Positions 42,972 through 51,895 of a stretch of DNA of 64,000 nucleotides are shown here, one piece after another (the first letter of the stretch is position 1; each line of letters begins with the position of its first letter). The DNA is from Bacteroidota bacterium (lineage in GTDB: Bacteria > Bacteroidota > Bacteroidia > UBA8524). The position numbers were made by a program, and so were the translations under genes. The stretch lies in contig WGMZ01000002.1 in the NCBI GenBank assembly GCA_016124735.1, positions 1-64,000 on the forward strand. The letters are read 5' to 3'. The notes beneath the pieces were generated by a model. That model saw only the letters and a program-made list of their open reading frames with translations, was not told the origin of the DNA and made no database searches.

Positions 42972-43634
42972 TTGAAAAAGGTTTGGAGTGTCTTCCTGTT
43001 TTGTCTCCTGGCCAGCGCCTCCACTGCACAATACAGCCTGCGCGATACCTTTAATATTTACCTGGCAAAGAAACCTACCTTCTATATTTCCCTCGACGGA
43101 AGAAGTTCCTTTGTTCGTTCGAATCCCGCACAGATTGACGGTTTTCGTTTCGGACTTAACTACGGAGGAAAGATTCGCATGTTGGTGGGAATGTACCACC
43201 TGAGGAATCCGATTTACCGAACCTATACCTATGGAGCAGGTACGCCGGCTCAGGAGACGCGGGTGCAGGAAAACCGTCTGACTTATTTTTCATTCACCTG
43301 CGATTATGTCTTGTATAATCGTGGCAGGTGGAAGCTTGCACTGCCCGTGCAGCTTGGATATGGAATTGGAAGCCGGATTGAAAGAAATTCAAGCGGAGCT
43401 ATCCGCATGAACAAGGATTTTCGGTTTTTGCCTTTTGAACTGGCTCTTAGTGCAAATTACCGGGTACTGCCCTGGCTGAACCTCGGGGCCGGATTGGGTT
43501 ATCGTTATGCTTTATTTTCCAATACCATTTCTTCGGATTTTAGCGCTCCTATTTACTGGTATGGAATGAGTTTGGATGTGGAGTGGTTCTGGGATCGATA
43601 CCTGAAGGATGCCATTGACCATCATTTGAAATAA
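42972..43634 (+). CDS. Putative outer-membrane beta-barrel protein
   Basis: A 220-residue protein whose best start is the TTG at 42972, which gives a good signal peptide (MKKVWSVFLFCLLASASTAQ). The mature part has barrel-like strands (FRFGLNYGGKIRMLVGMYH, LTYFSFTCDYVLYNRG, LALPVQLGYGIGSRIE, LNLGAGLGYRYALF). No named family. It begins only 3 nt after the MBL/rhodanese stop, so it is probably the fourth gene of that operon. It ends 2 nt before the stop of the convergent helicase gene. Confidence 0.68.
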   Translation: MKKVWSVFLFCLLASASTAQYSLRDTFNIYLAKKPTFYISLDGRSSFVRSNPAQIDGFRFGLNYGGKIRMLVGMYHLRNPIYRTYTYGAGTPAQETRVQENRLTYFSFTCDYVLYNRGRWKLALPVQLGYGIGSRIERNSSGAIRMNKDFRFLPFELALSANYRVLPWLNLGAGLGYRYALFSNTISSDFSAPIYWYGMSLDVEWFWDRYLKDAIDHHLK

Positions 43635-43636
43635 AA

Positions 43637-46600
43637 TTATTCCTCGCTTTCCGTTGGAATTCCCAATTCTGTTTCTAGCCGATAGTGGTTCTTCACAAAA
43701 TTGCACCAGCCGCATTCTTCTTTGCCACATCCCTGAAAATCATGTTGCATGATGCGGGCATATGAATCGGTGATTTGCCGGGTAACCAGTGTCTCATCCT
43801 CCGGTCGGATATAGATTTTTTCTTTATGGAATTCTCCGGTCGTTTTATCCGGCTCCACAAAATCAAATTCAGAGGATACCATGTTCCAGTCGTGACTGGG
43901 GTCATTGTTCATCAGGATTTTATAAAACACCGCCTGACGCCAATAGTCTCCCCCAAACTCATCCTCGAATTTTTTCTTTTCCGGGTCAATATCGGGGTTA
44001 GGAGCTTTGAGCTTGGGTTTGGCATTCTCGTATTTCCCTGTCTTGTAGTCGATGAGATTCGCATCCTTTCCAACAAATTCGATCTTATCAATCTTTCCAT
44101 TGATAGTAACACCTTGCACCTCAATGTTTCTGAAGTTTTTTTCTGCCACCACAACACGGTTCCAGTCGCGATGATATTTCTCAAAATACTGAGGCAGAAT
44201 AAGACGGCCGTATTCACTCTTTAATTCAAAATCTTTCGCAGTGAAACTGTCGCGGTTGCGCTGCATGTACCATTCAAAATCATTGATTAAATCTGGAATG
44301 CCCCGGAACTGTTTGTCCGGGTCTTCGAGCATTTTCTTGAACATACGTTCCAGGGCGAAATGGACTGCGCTGCCAAAGGTCATGGAAGCAGATTTGGCAC
44401 GAGGAACACGGAGCAGGTTATCGAAATAAAAACTCAACGGACATTTAAGGTAGTTGTTCAGATGGGTTACACTCATGGAATACTTGAAAAGGAGGTCTTT
44501 GAGGTAATCGGTGTCGATAAGGTGAACTTCCGGCATATGTAACTCCTGCAGTACGGTGCTCTGAAACTCAAAAAGATCCTCGTCGGGGAGTGCAATGTAT
44601 TCGTTCTGCGCAATACCGGCGGCTTCTGCCTCTGCAACAAAGGCAGATTTCTCCATTTCCTTATCCGCTGCATTTCTTTCTGCCCAGGAGATATTCAGAT
44701 GACGTTTTGCCCGGGTCATGGCCACATAAAACAGGCGACGGCTTTCTTCATCTTCATTCACCTCTGTTTTGGGCGCCAGACTTTCGGGAAGTTTAAAGTC
44801 AAAATCCCTTCCTCTGGCTTTCCATGAACGTGCATCGCAGCCGATTAAAAAAACATAGTCGAACTCCAGTCCTTTGCTGGAATGTGCAGTGAGGAAATTT
44901 ACTCCATCTACAGAATAGGTAACCCGCTGAACAGGCACTTCCAGCCGGTTTTCCAGCATCAGGTCGACCTTGTCCAGGAACTCAGTCAACCCCATCCGGG
45001 TATCGCGTGCACATTCATCCTTTACAAATTCAAAAAAGCTGTGAATCAATTGCATCAACCAGGTTTTATCCGAAGATGACAAGGCCATCCGTAATATGCC
45101 ACCGCGGTTGATTATTTTTTCGAGGAGCTGCTGAAGAGTGAAATCGTGTGCGTGAGAGATCCAATATTCGATATCAGAAGATACACGCTTAAACGGCAGG
45201 GGATCTTTGTCTTGTTCGAAGAGATTGAGATTTTTGGAAGATTGTTTTGCCATTTCCTGGCGGAAGGATGTTTTTCTCTCGCGGTAATTTTTCGACGAGA
45301 CTTCAACACTCATTTTAGCAATGTCGATGGGCGCTAATCCAAAGAACCGATAATGTAAAATGGGGAAAAGAAGGGGTTCACCGGAGTTTGCCTGTTCCAA
45401 TTCCATCCGTATATAACGAAGAATCTGCAGCATTTGATGAACCAGGGGCTGCTCCAGCACATTCAGTTCTTTCTTGATATTTAACGGAATACCCAGCACC
45501 TGAAGATACCGGCTGATGTCTTCGGCCTGCGAGTGCTTGCGGTAAATAACGGCAATCTCTGAAAGAGGCACTCCATCTTCATGCAATGCCTTAATCTGAT
45601 GTGCCACATGCACCGTTTCGTGGAAACTGTTGTAGTAAGTTCGAATGGAAGGCAGTGCCTCATCCTGAATTCTTTCGGGATGAGAAGCGCGAAGTTTCTT
45701 TTCGAGTCCGGCTATTTGCTTGGTGAGCCGGTCCTGATTTTGGTCAATCAGGGCTCCGCTGAGATCGAGAATACTTTGGGTTGAGCGGTAATTTTCCGTC
45801 ATCATAACCCGCTTCAGGCCTGAAGAATATTTCTGTGCAAAGTGAAGGATGTTCTTCACGTTGGCATCCTGGAAGGCGTAGATGGATTGGTCGTCGTCTC
45901 CCACCACAAAGACGTTGGGTTGGTCCCAATAATCGATCAGCTTGCTCAATAATTCACTCTGAGCACCGCTCGTATCCTGAAATTCATCTACCAAATAATA
46001 CAGGTAGCGTTCCTGGTAATTTCGAAGCAAATCTTCATCCTTGCGAAAAGCGTCGAGTACCCACAGAATCATGTCGGCATAATCGTAGCGGTGGCGTTGT
46101 TTGAGTTTTTCCTGGTAGCTCTGAAAGGCGGTGGCAGCTTCTTTGAGCTTTTTCATCCGCGAGGTTTCTGCGTCAATATCTTTTTGCTTCAGGTCGCCGA
46201 CTTTTACCCCGGTTTTGCTGTTTCCTCTTTTGTAGATGAAGGCGTCGAGAAATGGAAGTTCTTTCACGTATTCATTCGCTTTCGATACAATGAATTCAGG
46301 GGTCCAATCTTCTTTTTTCATCAGCTGAAAAAGGTTTTTCAGGTTCTGCGTGTCGTAATACACATCCCCCTTGTATCGTTTCATCTGACTTTCGGGTTCA
46401 AACTCGTCGATGATCTCATGGAGAATTTCTATTTGTTCCAAATCGGAGACTGGCTCCAGAGAGCGCAATCCAAAATAATCCAGGTTTTCCTGGATCACCA
46501 GGTTGCAAAAGCTGTGAAATGTATGAATATGAACCCGGTAGGCTTCCGGCCCTATGAACTGCAGCAGCCTTTTACGCATGGCGATAGTTCCGGCATCCGT

Positions 46601-46804
46601 ATAAGTGAGGCATAAAATATTGTGGGCCTTGGCATCTGTTTTAAGTAAAATATTGCCAATTCTGGCTGCCAGAATTTGGGTCTTTCCTGTTCCTGGTCCG
46701 GCAATAACAAGCACCGGCCCTTCGATGGCATTGACTGCCTCTGTTTGCGCTTGATTTAGGGCTTTTAATTCTTTAAGAAAGGAGGAGTTGCTGGCACTTG
46801 ACAT
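43637..46804 (-). CDS. UvrD-type helicase with C-terminal AddB-like nuclease
   Basis: A 1055-residue superfamily 1A helicase. Motifs: Q-motif/Walker A LVIAGPGTGKTQIL (about 30-43), Walker B LVDEFQDTS, motif III GDDDQSIYAFQDA, motif V TAHSSKGLEFDYVFLIG and VI RRLFYVAMTRAKRHL. The C-terminal third is a PD-(D/E)xK nuclease: GKIDKIEF and LIDYKTGKYENA near residues 905-922. A Cys in NYLKCPLSFYF (about 787) and the triplet in CGKEECGWC (about 1023-1032) fit the four-Cys iron-sulfur staple of AddB-type nucleases. Likely a DNA repair or end-processing enzyme. A perfect TAATTTTG lies at 46809-46816, 4 nt before the ATG. Confidence 0.9.
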   Translation of the reverse strand: MSSASNSSFLKELKALNQAQTEAVNAIEGPVLVIAGPGTGKTQILAARIGNILLKTDAKAHNILCLTYTDAGTIAMRKRLLQFIGPEAYRVHIHTFHSFCNLVIQENLDYFGLRSLEPVSDLEQIEILHEIIDEFEPESQMKRYKGDVYYDTQNLKNLFQLMKKEDWTPEFIVSKANEYVKELPFLDAFIYKRGNSKTGVKVGDLKQKDIDAETSRMKKLKEAATAFQSYQEKLKQRHRYDYADMILWVLDAFRKDEDLLRNYQERYLYYLVDEFQDTSGAQSELLSKLIDYWDQPNVFVVGDDDQSIYAFQDANVKNILHFAQKYSSGLKRVMMTENYRSTQSILDLSGALIDQNQDRLTKQIAGLEKKLRASHPERIQDEALPSIRTYYNSFHETVHVAHQIKALHEDGVPLSEIAVIYRKHSQAEDISRYLQVLGIPLNIKKELNVLEQPLVHQMLQILRYIRMELEQANSGEPLLFPILHYRFFGLAPIDIAKMSVEVSSKNYRERKTSFRQEMAKQSSKNLNLFEQDKDPLPFKRVSSDIEYWISHAHDFTLQQLLEKIINRGGILRMALSSSDKTWLMQLIHSFFEFVKDECARDTRMGLTEFLDKVDLMLENRLEVPVQRVTYSVDGVNFLTAHSSKGLEFDYVFLIGCDARSWKARGRDFDFKLPESLAPKTEVNEDEESRRLFYVAMTRAKRHLNISWAERNAADKEMEKSAFVAEAEAAGIAQNEYIALPDEDLFEFQSTVLQELHMPEVHLIDTDYLKDLLFKYSMSVTHLNNYLKCPLSFYFDNLLRVPRAKSASMTFGSAVHFALERMFKKMLEDPDKQFRGIPDLINDFEWYMQRNRDSFTAKDFELKSEYGRLILPQYFEKYHRDWNRVVVAEKNFRNIEVQGVTINGKIDKIEFVGKDANLIDYKTGKYENAKPKLKAPNPDIDPEKKKFEDEFGGDYWRQAVFYKILMNNDPSHDWNMVSSEFDFVEPDKTTGEFHKEKIYIRPEDETLVTRQITDSYARIMQHDFQGCGKEECGWCNFVKNHYRLETELGIPTESEE

Positions 46805-46808
46805 TGCT

Positions 46809-46816
46809 CAAAATTA
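46809..46816 (-). promoter_or_regulatory. -7 promoter element of the helicase gene (TAATTTTG)
   Basis: Perfect TAnnTTTG on the minus strand, ending only 4 nt before the ATG, which predicts a leaderless transcript. Confidence 0.55.
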
Positions 46817-46821
46817 CCATT

Positions 46822-47901
46822 TCAGTACATATAATGCCGGTACCGTTTCGGGATGAATGTTTTTACGCTTTTGTTGTACATCTTATCCAGAATTTTAGGT
46901 GAATGAAGGCGCCAACCCATAACGAATTGAACATGATTGAAGGAAGAATTGATTTTAAATGCAGAGGGCCTTAGGAGGTTATAGTCGGTAATGCTTTGAA
47001 AGCCGCAAAAAAATCGGGGTGCGTTGTATCCAAACGACACGCGGAAATCGGCCATGGTGGCCAGTTTGTTTTCTGTTAAAAAGTCATGATTTCCAGGCGT
47101 AGAATACGCGAATCGCTGAAGGTCAAGACCCAGAAATAAAACGCCCGTGAGAAACCATCGTCCTTTTGTCCAGGTACCACCCACGCCCGGAGCCAACCCC
47201 ATTCCGAGAACTGATAGATTGCTGATATTTCCCAAGTCGCCGTACATCCCACGGACCGCCTGGGGAATGAAAGCCGAATCGCCGGTAATGGTATGCAAAT
47301 ACATGTGGCTGTTCAGGAGAAAACCCGCCGCACTCTTTTTTTGTCTTTCACTAAAAGAAAAGGAAGATCTGTAGGAAAAGCGATCGGGGTTGAATTGATA
47401 TACACCGCGGAGTTTAATGTATGTGATGAACATGTCCGGTCGATGCTCGTATGGGTATTCTTGTCCGATTTTCGAAGTATCATAGGAAGTGGTGGATAGA
47501 TTGGAAAACCCGGATACAGCAAGAAGGTTGAATTCAGTAAGCAATTTGCGACTTATCCAGAGGCGGAAGTTCAAACCCAATTTGGTACTCTTTCCATATT
47601 TTTTTTCACTTTCTTCATCAATCTTGGTTCGAAAGCCAATGGAAAAGTCGACGATGCGGTAGGAAAACGCAACCCCATAACCACCTCTGAGATTCGGTGA
47701 ATAGGAAATGGACTGTGTGGAATCTCCGGCAAAATGCGGATAGGACTTCATCAGGATGGTATTGTTCATGGAGCTTAGAAACGGACTCCATACCAATTTA
47801 TCCGGAAAACGTTGAATATAATTGGTATCAACCTGTGCCGATAACTTGAGAACGGCAAGGGTCCAAATCGATAAATAAAGAAGCGCCCGTAGAAGCGACA
47901 T
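46822..47901 (-). CDS. DUF4421-family outer-membrane protein
   Basis: A 359-residue protein with signal peptide MSLLRALLYLSIWTLAVLKLSAQ and then the DUF4421 opening VDTNYIQRFPDKLVWSPF, followed by barrel-like strands (GYGVAFSYRIVDFSIGFR, LGLNFRLWISRKLLTEFN, GVYQFNPDRFSYRSSFSF, GMGLAPGVGGTWTKGRWF). The family is widespread in Bacteroidota and of unknown function. The start at 47901 is chosen over 48000 because the longer frame would read through the end of the transglycosylase gene. It begins 13 nt after that gene's stop and is probably in its operon. Confidence 0.78.
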   Translation of the reverse strand: MSLLRALLYLSIWTLAVLKLSAQVDTNYIQRFPDKLVWSPFLSSMNNTILMKSYPHFAGDSTQSISYSPNLRGGYGVAFSYRIVDFSIGFRTKIDEESEKKYGKSTKLGLNFRLWISRKLLTEFNLLAVSGFSNLSTTSYDTSKIGQEYPYEHRPDMFITYIKLRGVYQFNPDRFSYRSSFSFSERQKKSAAGFLLNSHMYLHTITGDSAFIPQAVRGMYGDLGNISNLSVLGMGLAPGVGGTWTKGRWFLTGVLFLGLDLQRFAYSTPGNHDFLTENKLATMADFRVSFGYNAPRFFCGFQSITDYNLLRPSAFKINSSFNHVQFVMGWRLHSPKILDKMYNKSVKTFIPKRYRHYMY

Positions 47902-47914
47902 GAAGCTAATATAC

Positions 47915-49861
47915 TTAATCGGGAAGTATTTCGAACCAGGGTTCGGATTCCTTTTGACTGCTATCACGGGTACTTGTATCTGTTCCCACAACCAAATCAT
48001 GAGCGGCGCCTTTTAATCCGATATAGGGATTGTAATCGACAGAGTCTGTTTGAGGAATCATCTCTTTAGAAATCATCCGCTTTAAGATGAATTTTTGCAA
48101 ATCAACCATGTACGATTTTAACTGGCCGTTCTCATCGAAACAATACTTAAACTTCTTTGGTTTGGGGATGATGTTCGCCAAATAAATGCATTCCGGCAAG
48201 CTCAGTTCTTGTGGAGTCTTATTGAAATAATAGCGACTTGCTTCTCCGATGCCATAAATTCCCGGAGCCCACTCTATGATGTTGAGATAAACTTCCATCA
48301 TTCGCTCCTTGGGGGTGATATGTTGGGTTTCTATAAGCCAAACAAGCAAGGCCTCTTCTATCTTTCTAAAAACGGTTTTCTTCCGGTTCAAAAAGACATT
48401 TTTCACCAATTGCATGCTGATAGTGCTGCCACCCCGTTTAAAAGAATGGGTTTTGTAATTGACAATGATCGACTCCCGAAAGGCTTCCTGGATAAAACCC
48501 TGGTGATGGAAAAAGGAAGGATCTTCCGAAACCAGAATTGCATCAATCAGGTTTTGAGGCACCTGTGCCAAAGGCACAAAATTCGGGTTTTCGGGGCCTA
48601 CAATAAAACTACGGAATGGCTTTTCATTTTCATAAACCGTATGTGAAAAAGACTCATTCATCAAAGCCAGATTGCTTGCTCCATAATGAAGAATTTTAAA
48701 TCCATCTCTGCGCAATTGGGAACTGAAGATTACCGAGTCCGGATGGTTTCCATCCAGATGGAATTCAAGACGGTATTGCAAGTTTCCTTTCGCTGCGATA
48801 CCTTGGGAATCGTCGAACGCCCCCTGAGGCAGGGAGTTGAAAAAGCGCTGGGCTTCCAGAGTGTCGCTCTCTACCAATAACCCAAACTGATTGCCTTTTT
48901 TGGTCAATGGCGCCAATAAACCAAAGCGGCCGCTTACCTCATTTATTTGAAAACGAGAGCTACTGTCCACATGCAGGTACCCTTTTCCCAATTCAAGCTG
49001 CATGTTGGCTTCCAGGGTATGGAAGGAAACGGTGTCGGAAGAAATTTTTGGATGGAATACCTTCAAATGGACCATTTCTCCGCTTAGATCAATGAAGTAT
49101 GATCCATTCTTCTGGCCTTTGTTTTCGAGGGCAAACTTCAGTGAATCCATGCGGACATCCACCCCCAGCCTTGGATAGATCCCCGGGATTGCCTTGTTTT
49201 CGAGAGGAACTGCTTCCACCTTCATTTGGTCTCCCAGTTTCCCATGAATTTGCCAGCGTTGAACCTCCATGTTATCCCTAATTTCCATCTGACCTTCGAG
49301 GGCTTCGGCATCTCCCTGAAGGGTATTAAACTGAAGACCGATCGAACCCATGGAATCCGAATAACGCAATGCTACATGGTTCAGAGAAAGTTTTGATGGG
49401 AAATAAGATTGAAAAAAATGGAAGATTCGTTTGCCTATGTCTGCCGTATTCCGCTGGGAATCCTGTGGCATTTCCGGCAAACGCTCCGTTGCTGCATCCA
49501 TTCGCTTATAGCTTACAAATGCAGTATCGAGCTGCAGTGTTTTGAATAAATTTTTCCGCGACAGCAGATGGGTCGGACGGAATTCTATGAATGCAGAAGA
49601 CAGATACATCAACGAATCGCTGTTTTCATCCGACACAAGGACCTCGTGAACAGTGAATTGGCTCAGACCTTTTAATTCCAGGTCTTTTACCTGAATATGC
49701 TGAGAATGTGTTGCGTTAAAATCTGCTATTTTTTGCCTGACAAGCCATTGAACAAGAGGGCCTTTCAGCAATAACAACAAGAGGATTGTCGAGGCAAAAA
49801 AGGCTGCGAGGTACGCAAGGGTACGTTGCAGCCTGTTCCAGGTTTTAAAAATGAGAACCAC
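47915..49861 (-). CDS. GT51 peptidoglycan transglycosylase with long AsmA-like N-terminus
   Basis: A 648-residue membrane protein. One membrane segment (about 12-34) is followed by about 380 residues of beta-rich, AsmA/DUF748-like sequence (VKDLELKGLSQFTVHEVLV, SAFIEFRPTHLLSRKNLFKTLQLD). The C-terminal 220 residues are a glycosyltransferase family 51 domain: catalytic Glu in SEDPSFFHHQGF (about 443), KRGGSTISMQLVKNVFL, FRKIEEALLVWLIE and ERMMEVYLNIIEWAPGIYGI. There is no transpeptidase domain, so it is a monofunctional glycan polymerase, like MtgA, with an added periplasmic module. GTG start overlaps the frr stop by one base (TAGTG). Its normal partner and the role of the N-terminal part are unknown. 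Confidence 0.85.
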   Translation of the reverse strand: MVLIFKTWNRLQRTLAYLAAFFASTILLLLLLKGPLVQWLVRQKIADFNATHSQHIQVKDLELKGLSQFTVHEVLVSDENSDSLMYLSSAFIEFRPTHLLSRKNLFKTLQLDTAFVSYKRMDAATERLPEMPQDSQRNTADIGKRIFHFFQSYFPSKLSLNHVALRYSDSMGSIGLQFNTLQGDAEALEGQMEIRDNMEVQRWQIHGKLGDQMKVEAVPLENKAIPGIYPRLGVDVRMDSLKFALENKGQKNGSYFIDLSGEMVHLKVFHPKISSDTVSFHTLEANMQLELGKGYLHVDSSSRFQINEVSGRFGLLAPLTKKGNQFGLLVESDTLEAQRFFNSLPQGAFDDSQGIAAKGNLQYRLEFHLDGNHPDSVIFSSQLRRDGFKILHYGASNLALMNESFSHTVYENEKPFRSFIVGPENPNFVPLAQVPQNLIDAILVSEDPSFFHHQGFIQEAFRESIIVNYKTHSFKRGGSTISMQLVKNVFLNRKKTVFRKIEEALLVWLIETQHITPKERMMEVYLNIIEWAPGIYGIGEASRYYFNKTPQELSLPECIYLANIIPKPKKFKYCFDENGQLKSYMVDLQKFILKRMISKEMIPQTDSVDYNPYIGLKGAAHDLVVGTDTSTRDSSQKESEPWFEILPD

Positions 49862-50424
49862 TAAACCGTCATGATTTCTTTTTCTTTCGCAGCGGAAACT
49901 TCATCGACCCGCACAATGTGCTGATCAGTAATTTGTTGCACGCTGGCTTCGGCGTCTTTTGCCAGGTCTTCGGCAAGTCCGTCTTTTTGTAATTTTTTGA
50001 TTTTCTCGTTGGATTCTTTTCGAATACTACGAATCGCAATTTTGCTGTTTTCAGCTTCGCTCTTTGCTGTTTTCACTAAAATTTTACGGCGTTCTTCGGT
50101 GAGTGGAGGAATATTCAGACGAATCACTTCTCCGTCGTTTTGCGGATTCAAACCGAGATTGCTTTCCAGAATGGCTTTTTCAATCTCTGGAATGAGGGAT
50201 TTATCCCAGGCCTGAATAACCAAAGTCCGAGGATCCGGCGAATTGACATTTGCAGCCTGATTCAAAGGGGTGGGAGCCCCATAATAATCGACGTAAATTC
50301 CATCTAACATAGATGGATTGGCTTTTCCTGCTCTGATTTTGCTCAGCTCTGATCCAAGATGACCAATGGCTTTGTCCATTGCTGAACGGGTTTGGTTGAG
50401 TACCTCATTTATCTCGTCTGTCAT
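49861..50424 (-). CDS. frr: Ribosome recycling factor
   Basis: Splits post-termination ribosomes with EF-G. The 187-residue protein has the expected three-helix-bundle sequence: KIRAGKANPSMLDGIYVDYYGAPTPLNQ near residue 29 and IRLNIPPLTEERRKILVKTAK near 115. The ATG at 50424 (MTDEINEVLNQTRSAM) gives the standard length; the frame to 50484 would add 20 residues. It is followed directly by the transglycosylase gene with a one-base overlap. Confidence 0.95.
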   Translation of the reverse strand: MTDEINEVLNQTRSAMDKAIGHLGSELSKIRAGKANPSMLDGIYVDYYGAPTPLNQAANVNSPDPRTLVIQAWDKSLIPEIEKAILESNLGLNPQNDGEVIRLNIPPLTEERRKILVKTAKSEAENSKIAIRSIRKESNEKIKKLQKDGLAEDLAKDAEASVQQITDQHIVRVDEVSAAKEKEIMTV

Positions 50425-50461
50425 AACTTTTCTGGTAAAGTCAATGCAAATAAAGTGAATT

Positions 50462-51814
50462 TCACGGAATAGCTGCGGTGGCAAAGGAGGAAAGTGATGG
50501 AGCCAAATGTGTTTTCCAAAAGCGAAGAATTTCCTGGTATTCCATCTTGCTTCTGTTGCTCATTTTTGGGAGATATTTCTCGCAATTTAAAAGGGGAAGG
50601 AAGCGGAAATCAAATCCGTTTTTCTGATCACCATGCCATAAATACTGGGGCATCACCTCCATTCTGCTGATGCGCACTTTATCATCTTTGAATCGTGAAA
50701 TACGGAAGCGAATTCCCAGATGAAGATGACACCAGGTGAAGATGTCATAGGCCACAAAGTCGCCCTGGCTGTATACGGCAATCCCTTTTTTCTCTTCTCC
50801 GGTAAATGGGCAAATGAACGGGTATTGTTCGATGGGTTGGGGATTATGCGGATGACTGCCAAGTATCAAATCCGGCCCACATTCTTCAAAAATCCGGTGC
50901 ACATTCGCAACCGTGTGTTCCGAAGGATAAGCCTGATAAGCATTTCCGTTATGAAGTGAGAGGATCACAAAATCTGCTTGCTTTCGGGCTTCATCCACCA
51001 GTTTATGAATAAGTGAAATATCCGCTTCCGGCAGATTGAATCTTCCGGTGTTGATCCGGTACAATTCGTTTTCTGGTAATTCAAGATGATTAAGGCAATA
51101 TGTTGCAGCGACGAATGCCAGACGAATACCGTTCTTTTCGATGATTGCCGGTTTGAACTGGTCTTCGCTGTTTTTCACCGTTCCGACCTGCAGTATGTTT
51201 TTCGATTGCAGGAAATCGATGGTTCTGTCTATTCCTTCTATCTCCATGTCGAGGCTGTGATTGTTGGCGGTCGACAACACATCGTATCCTTTGAATTTCT
51301 CAAAACCTGAAAAGAGATCAAAGAGTGCAGAATTGCCATTAAAATGCATATCATTCAGCATAACTTCCGGCACTGCCGAAGCAGGTTTGGTAAGATCGAT
51401 AGGGGTTTCGAGATTGGCAAAGACCACATCATTATTAAAGTACCAGTCTCCAATCTCATCCCAGAGCGAGGAGCTGTTTTCTCTGGTCATCCAGGCGTAA
51501 GGCATGAGGTCGCCCCCTGTGCTTAAAGTCAGATGATGGGTTTCTTCCACGCCCTCCGGAAAAGCAAACTGCATGGTTTGAAAGTACCTGACGAGTTGTT
51601 CCGACTCTGCTGTTTCCGGCGGATGCAGGTAATATTTATATGCGAAATAGAGGATATCCCTCCAGGAATAGTAAGCTGGGTTTTCTTCGAAATTCTTTCT
51701 TGGTTTTCGTCCGTAAAACAAGGGTAGGGCAAAGCCAAAAATGCGGATCATGCCAACCAATAATTTCCCCTTGAGGCTAAAGGTGGAAACAGCGGGGAAA
51801 AACCGTTTGCTCAT
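50462..51814 (-). CDS. CapA-family metallophosphatase-like protein
   Basis: A 450-residue protein of the CapA/PgsA family (calcineurin-like fold). Family segments visible: LTLSTGGDLMPYAWM (near residue 104), VFANLETPID, DVLSTANNHSLDME (near 190), VILSLHNGNAYQAYP and LILGSHPHNPQPIE. CapA homologues act in poly-gamma-glutamate capsule export, but the fold is also found in other envelope enzymes, and no capB/capC genes are present here. The N-terminal 70 residues contain a hydrophobic segment, so it may be membrane-attached. The ATG at 51814 has TAAATTCG 5 nt upstream (51820-51827). Confidence 0.82.
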   Translation of the reverse strand: MSKRFFPAVSTFSLKGKLLVGMIRIFGFALPLFYGRKPRKNFEENPAYYSWRDILYFAYKYYLHPPETAESEQLVRYFQTMQFAFPEGVEETHHLTLSTGGDLMPYAWMTRENSSSLWDEIGDWYFNNDVVFANLETPIDLTKPASAVPEVMLNDMHFNGNSALFDLFSGFEKFKGYDVLSTANNHSLDMEIEGIDRTIDFLQSKNILQVGTVKNSEDQFKPAIIEKNGIRLAFVAATYCLNHLELPENELYRINTGRFNLPEADISLIHKLVDEARKQADFVILSLHNGNAYQAYPSEHTVANVHRIFEECGPDLILGSHPHNPQPIEQYPFICPFTGEEKKGIAVYSQGDFVAYDIFTWCHLHLGIRFRISRFKDDKVRISRMEVMPQYLWHGDQKNGFDFRFLPLLNCEKYLPKMSNRSKMEYQEILRFWKTHLAPSLSSFATAAIP

Positions 51815-51819
51815 ACCTG

Positions 51820-51827
51820 CGAATTTA
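51820..51827 (-). promoter_or_regulatory. -7-like promoter element of the CapA-family gene (TAAATTCG)
   Basis: One mismatch to TAnnTTTG, ending 5 nt before the ATG on the minus strand. Confidence 0.45.
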
Positions 51828-51844
51828 GGGCAAGACGGCAATCA

Positions 51845-51876
51845 AAAAAGAAAAGCCACCGTTGCGGGTGGCTTTT
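51845..51876 (-). terminator. Intrinsic terminator after the YceI gene
   Basis: Ten-base-pair stem AAAAGCCACC/GGTGGCTTTT with a 6-nt loop. On the minus strand it is followed by a long T-rich tract (TTTTCTTTTTT), so it stops the YceI transcript just before the CapA-family promoter. A shorter T-run is present on the plus strand, making it potentially bidirectional. Confidence 0.85.
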
Positions 51877-51895
51877 TCAAGATCGACATTCAATA

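Noticed and set aside
50462..51814. A poly-gamma-glutamate capsule locus
   Set aside because: The CapA-family gene has no capB, capC or capE neighbours, so capsule synthesis cannot be claimed.
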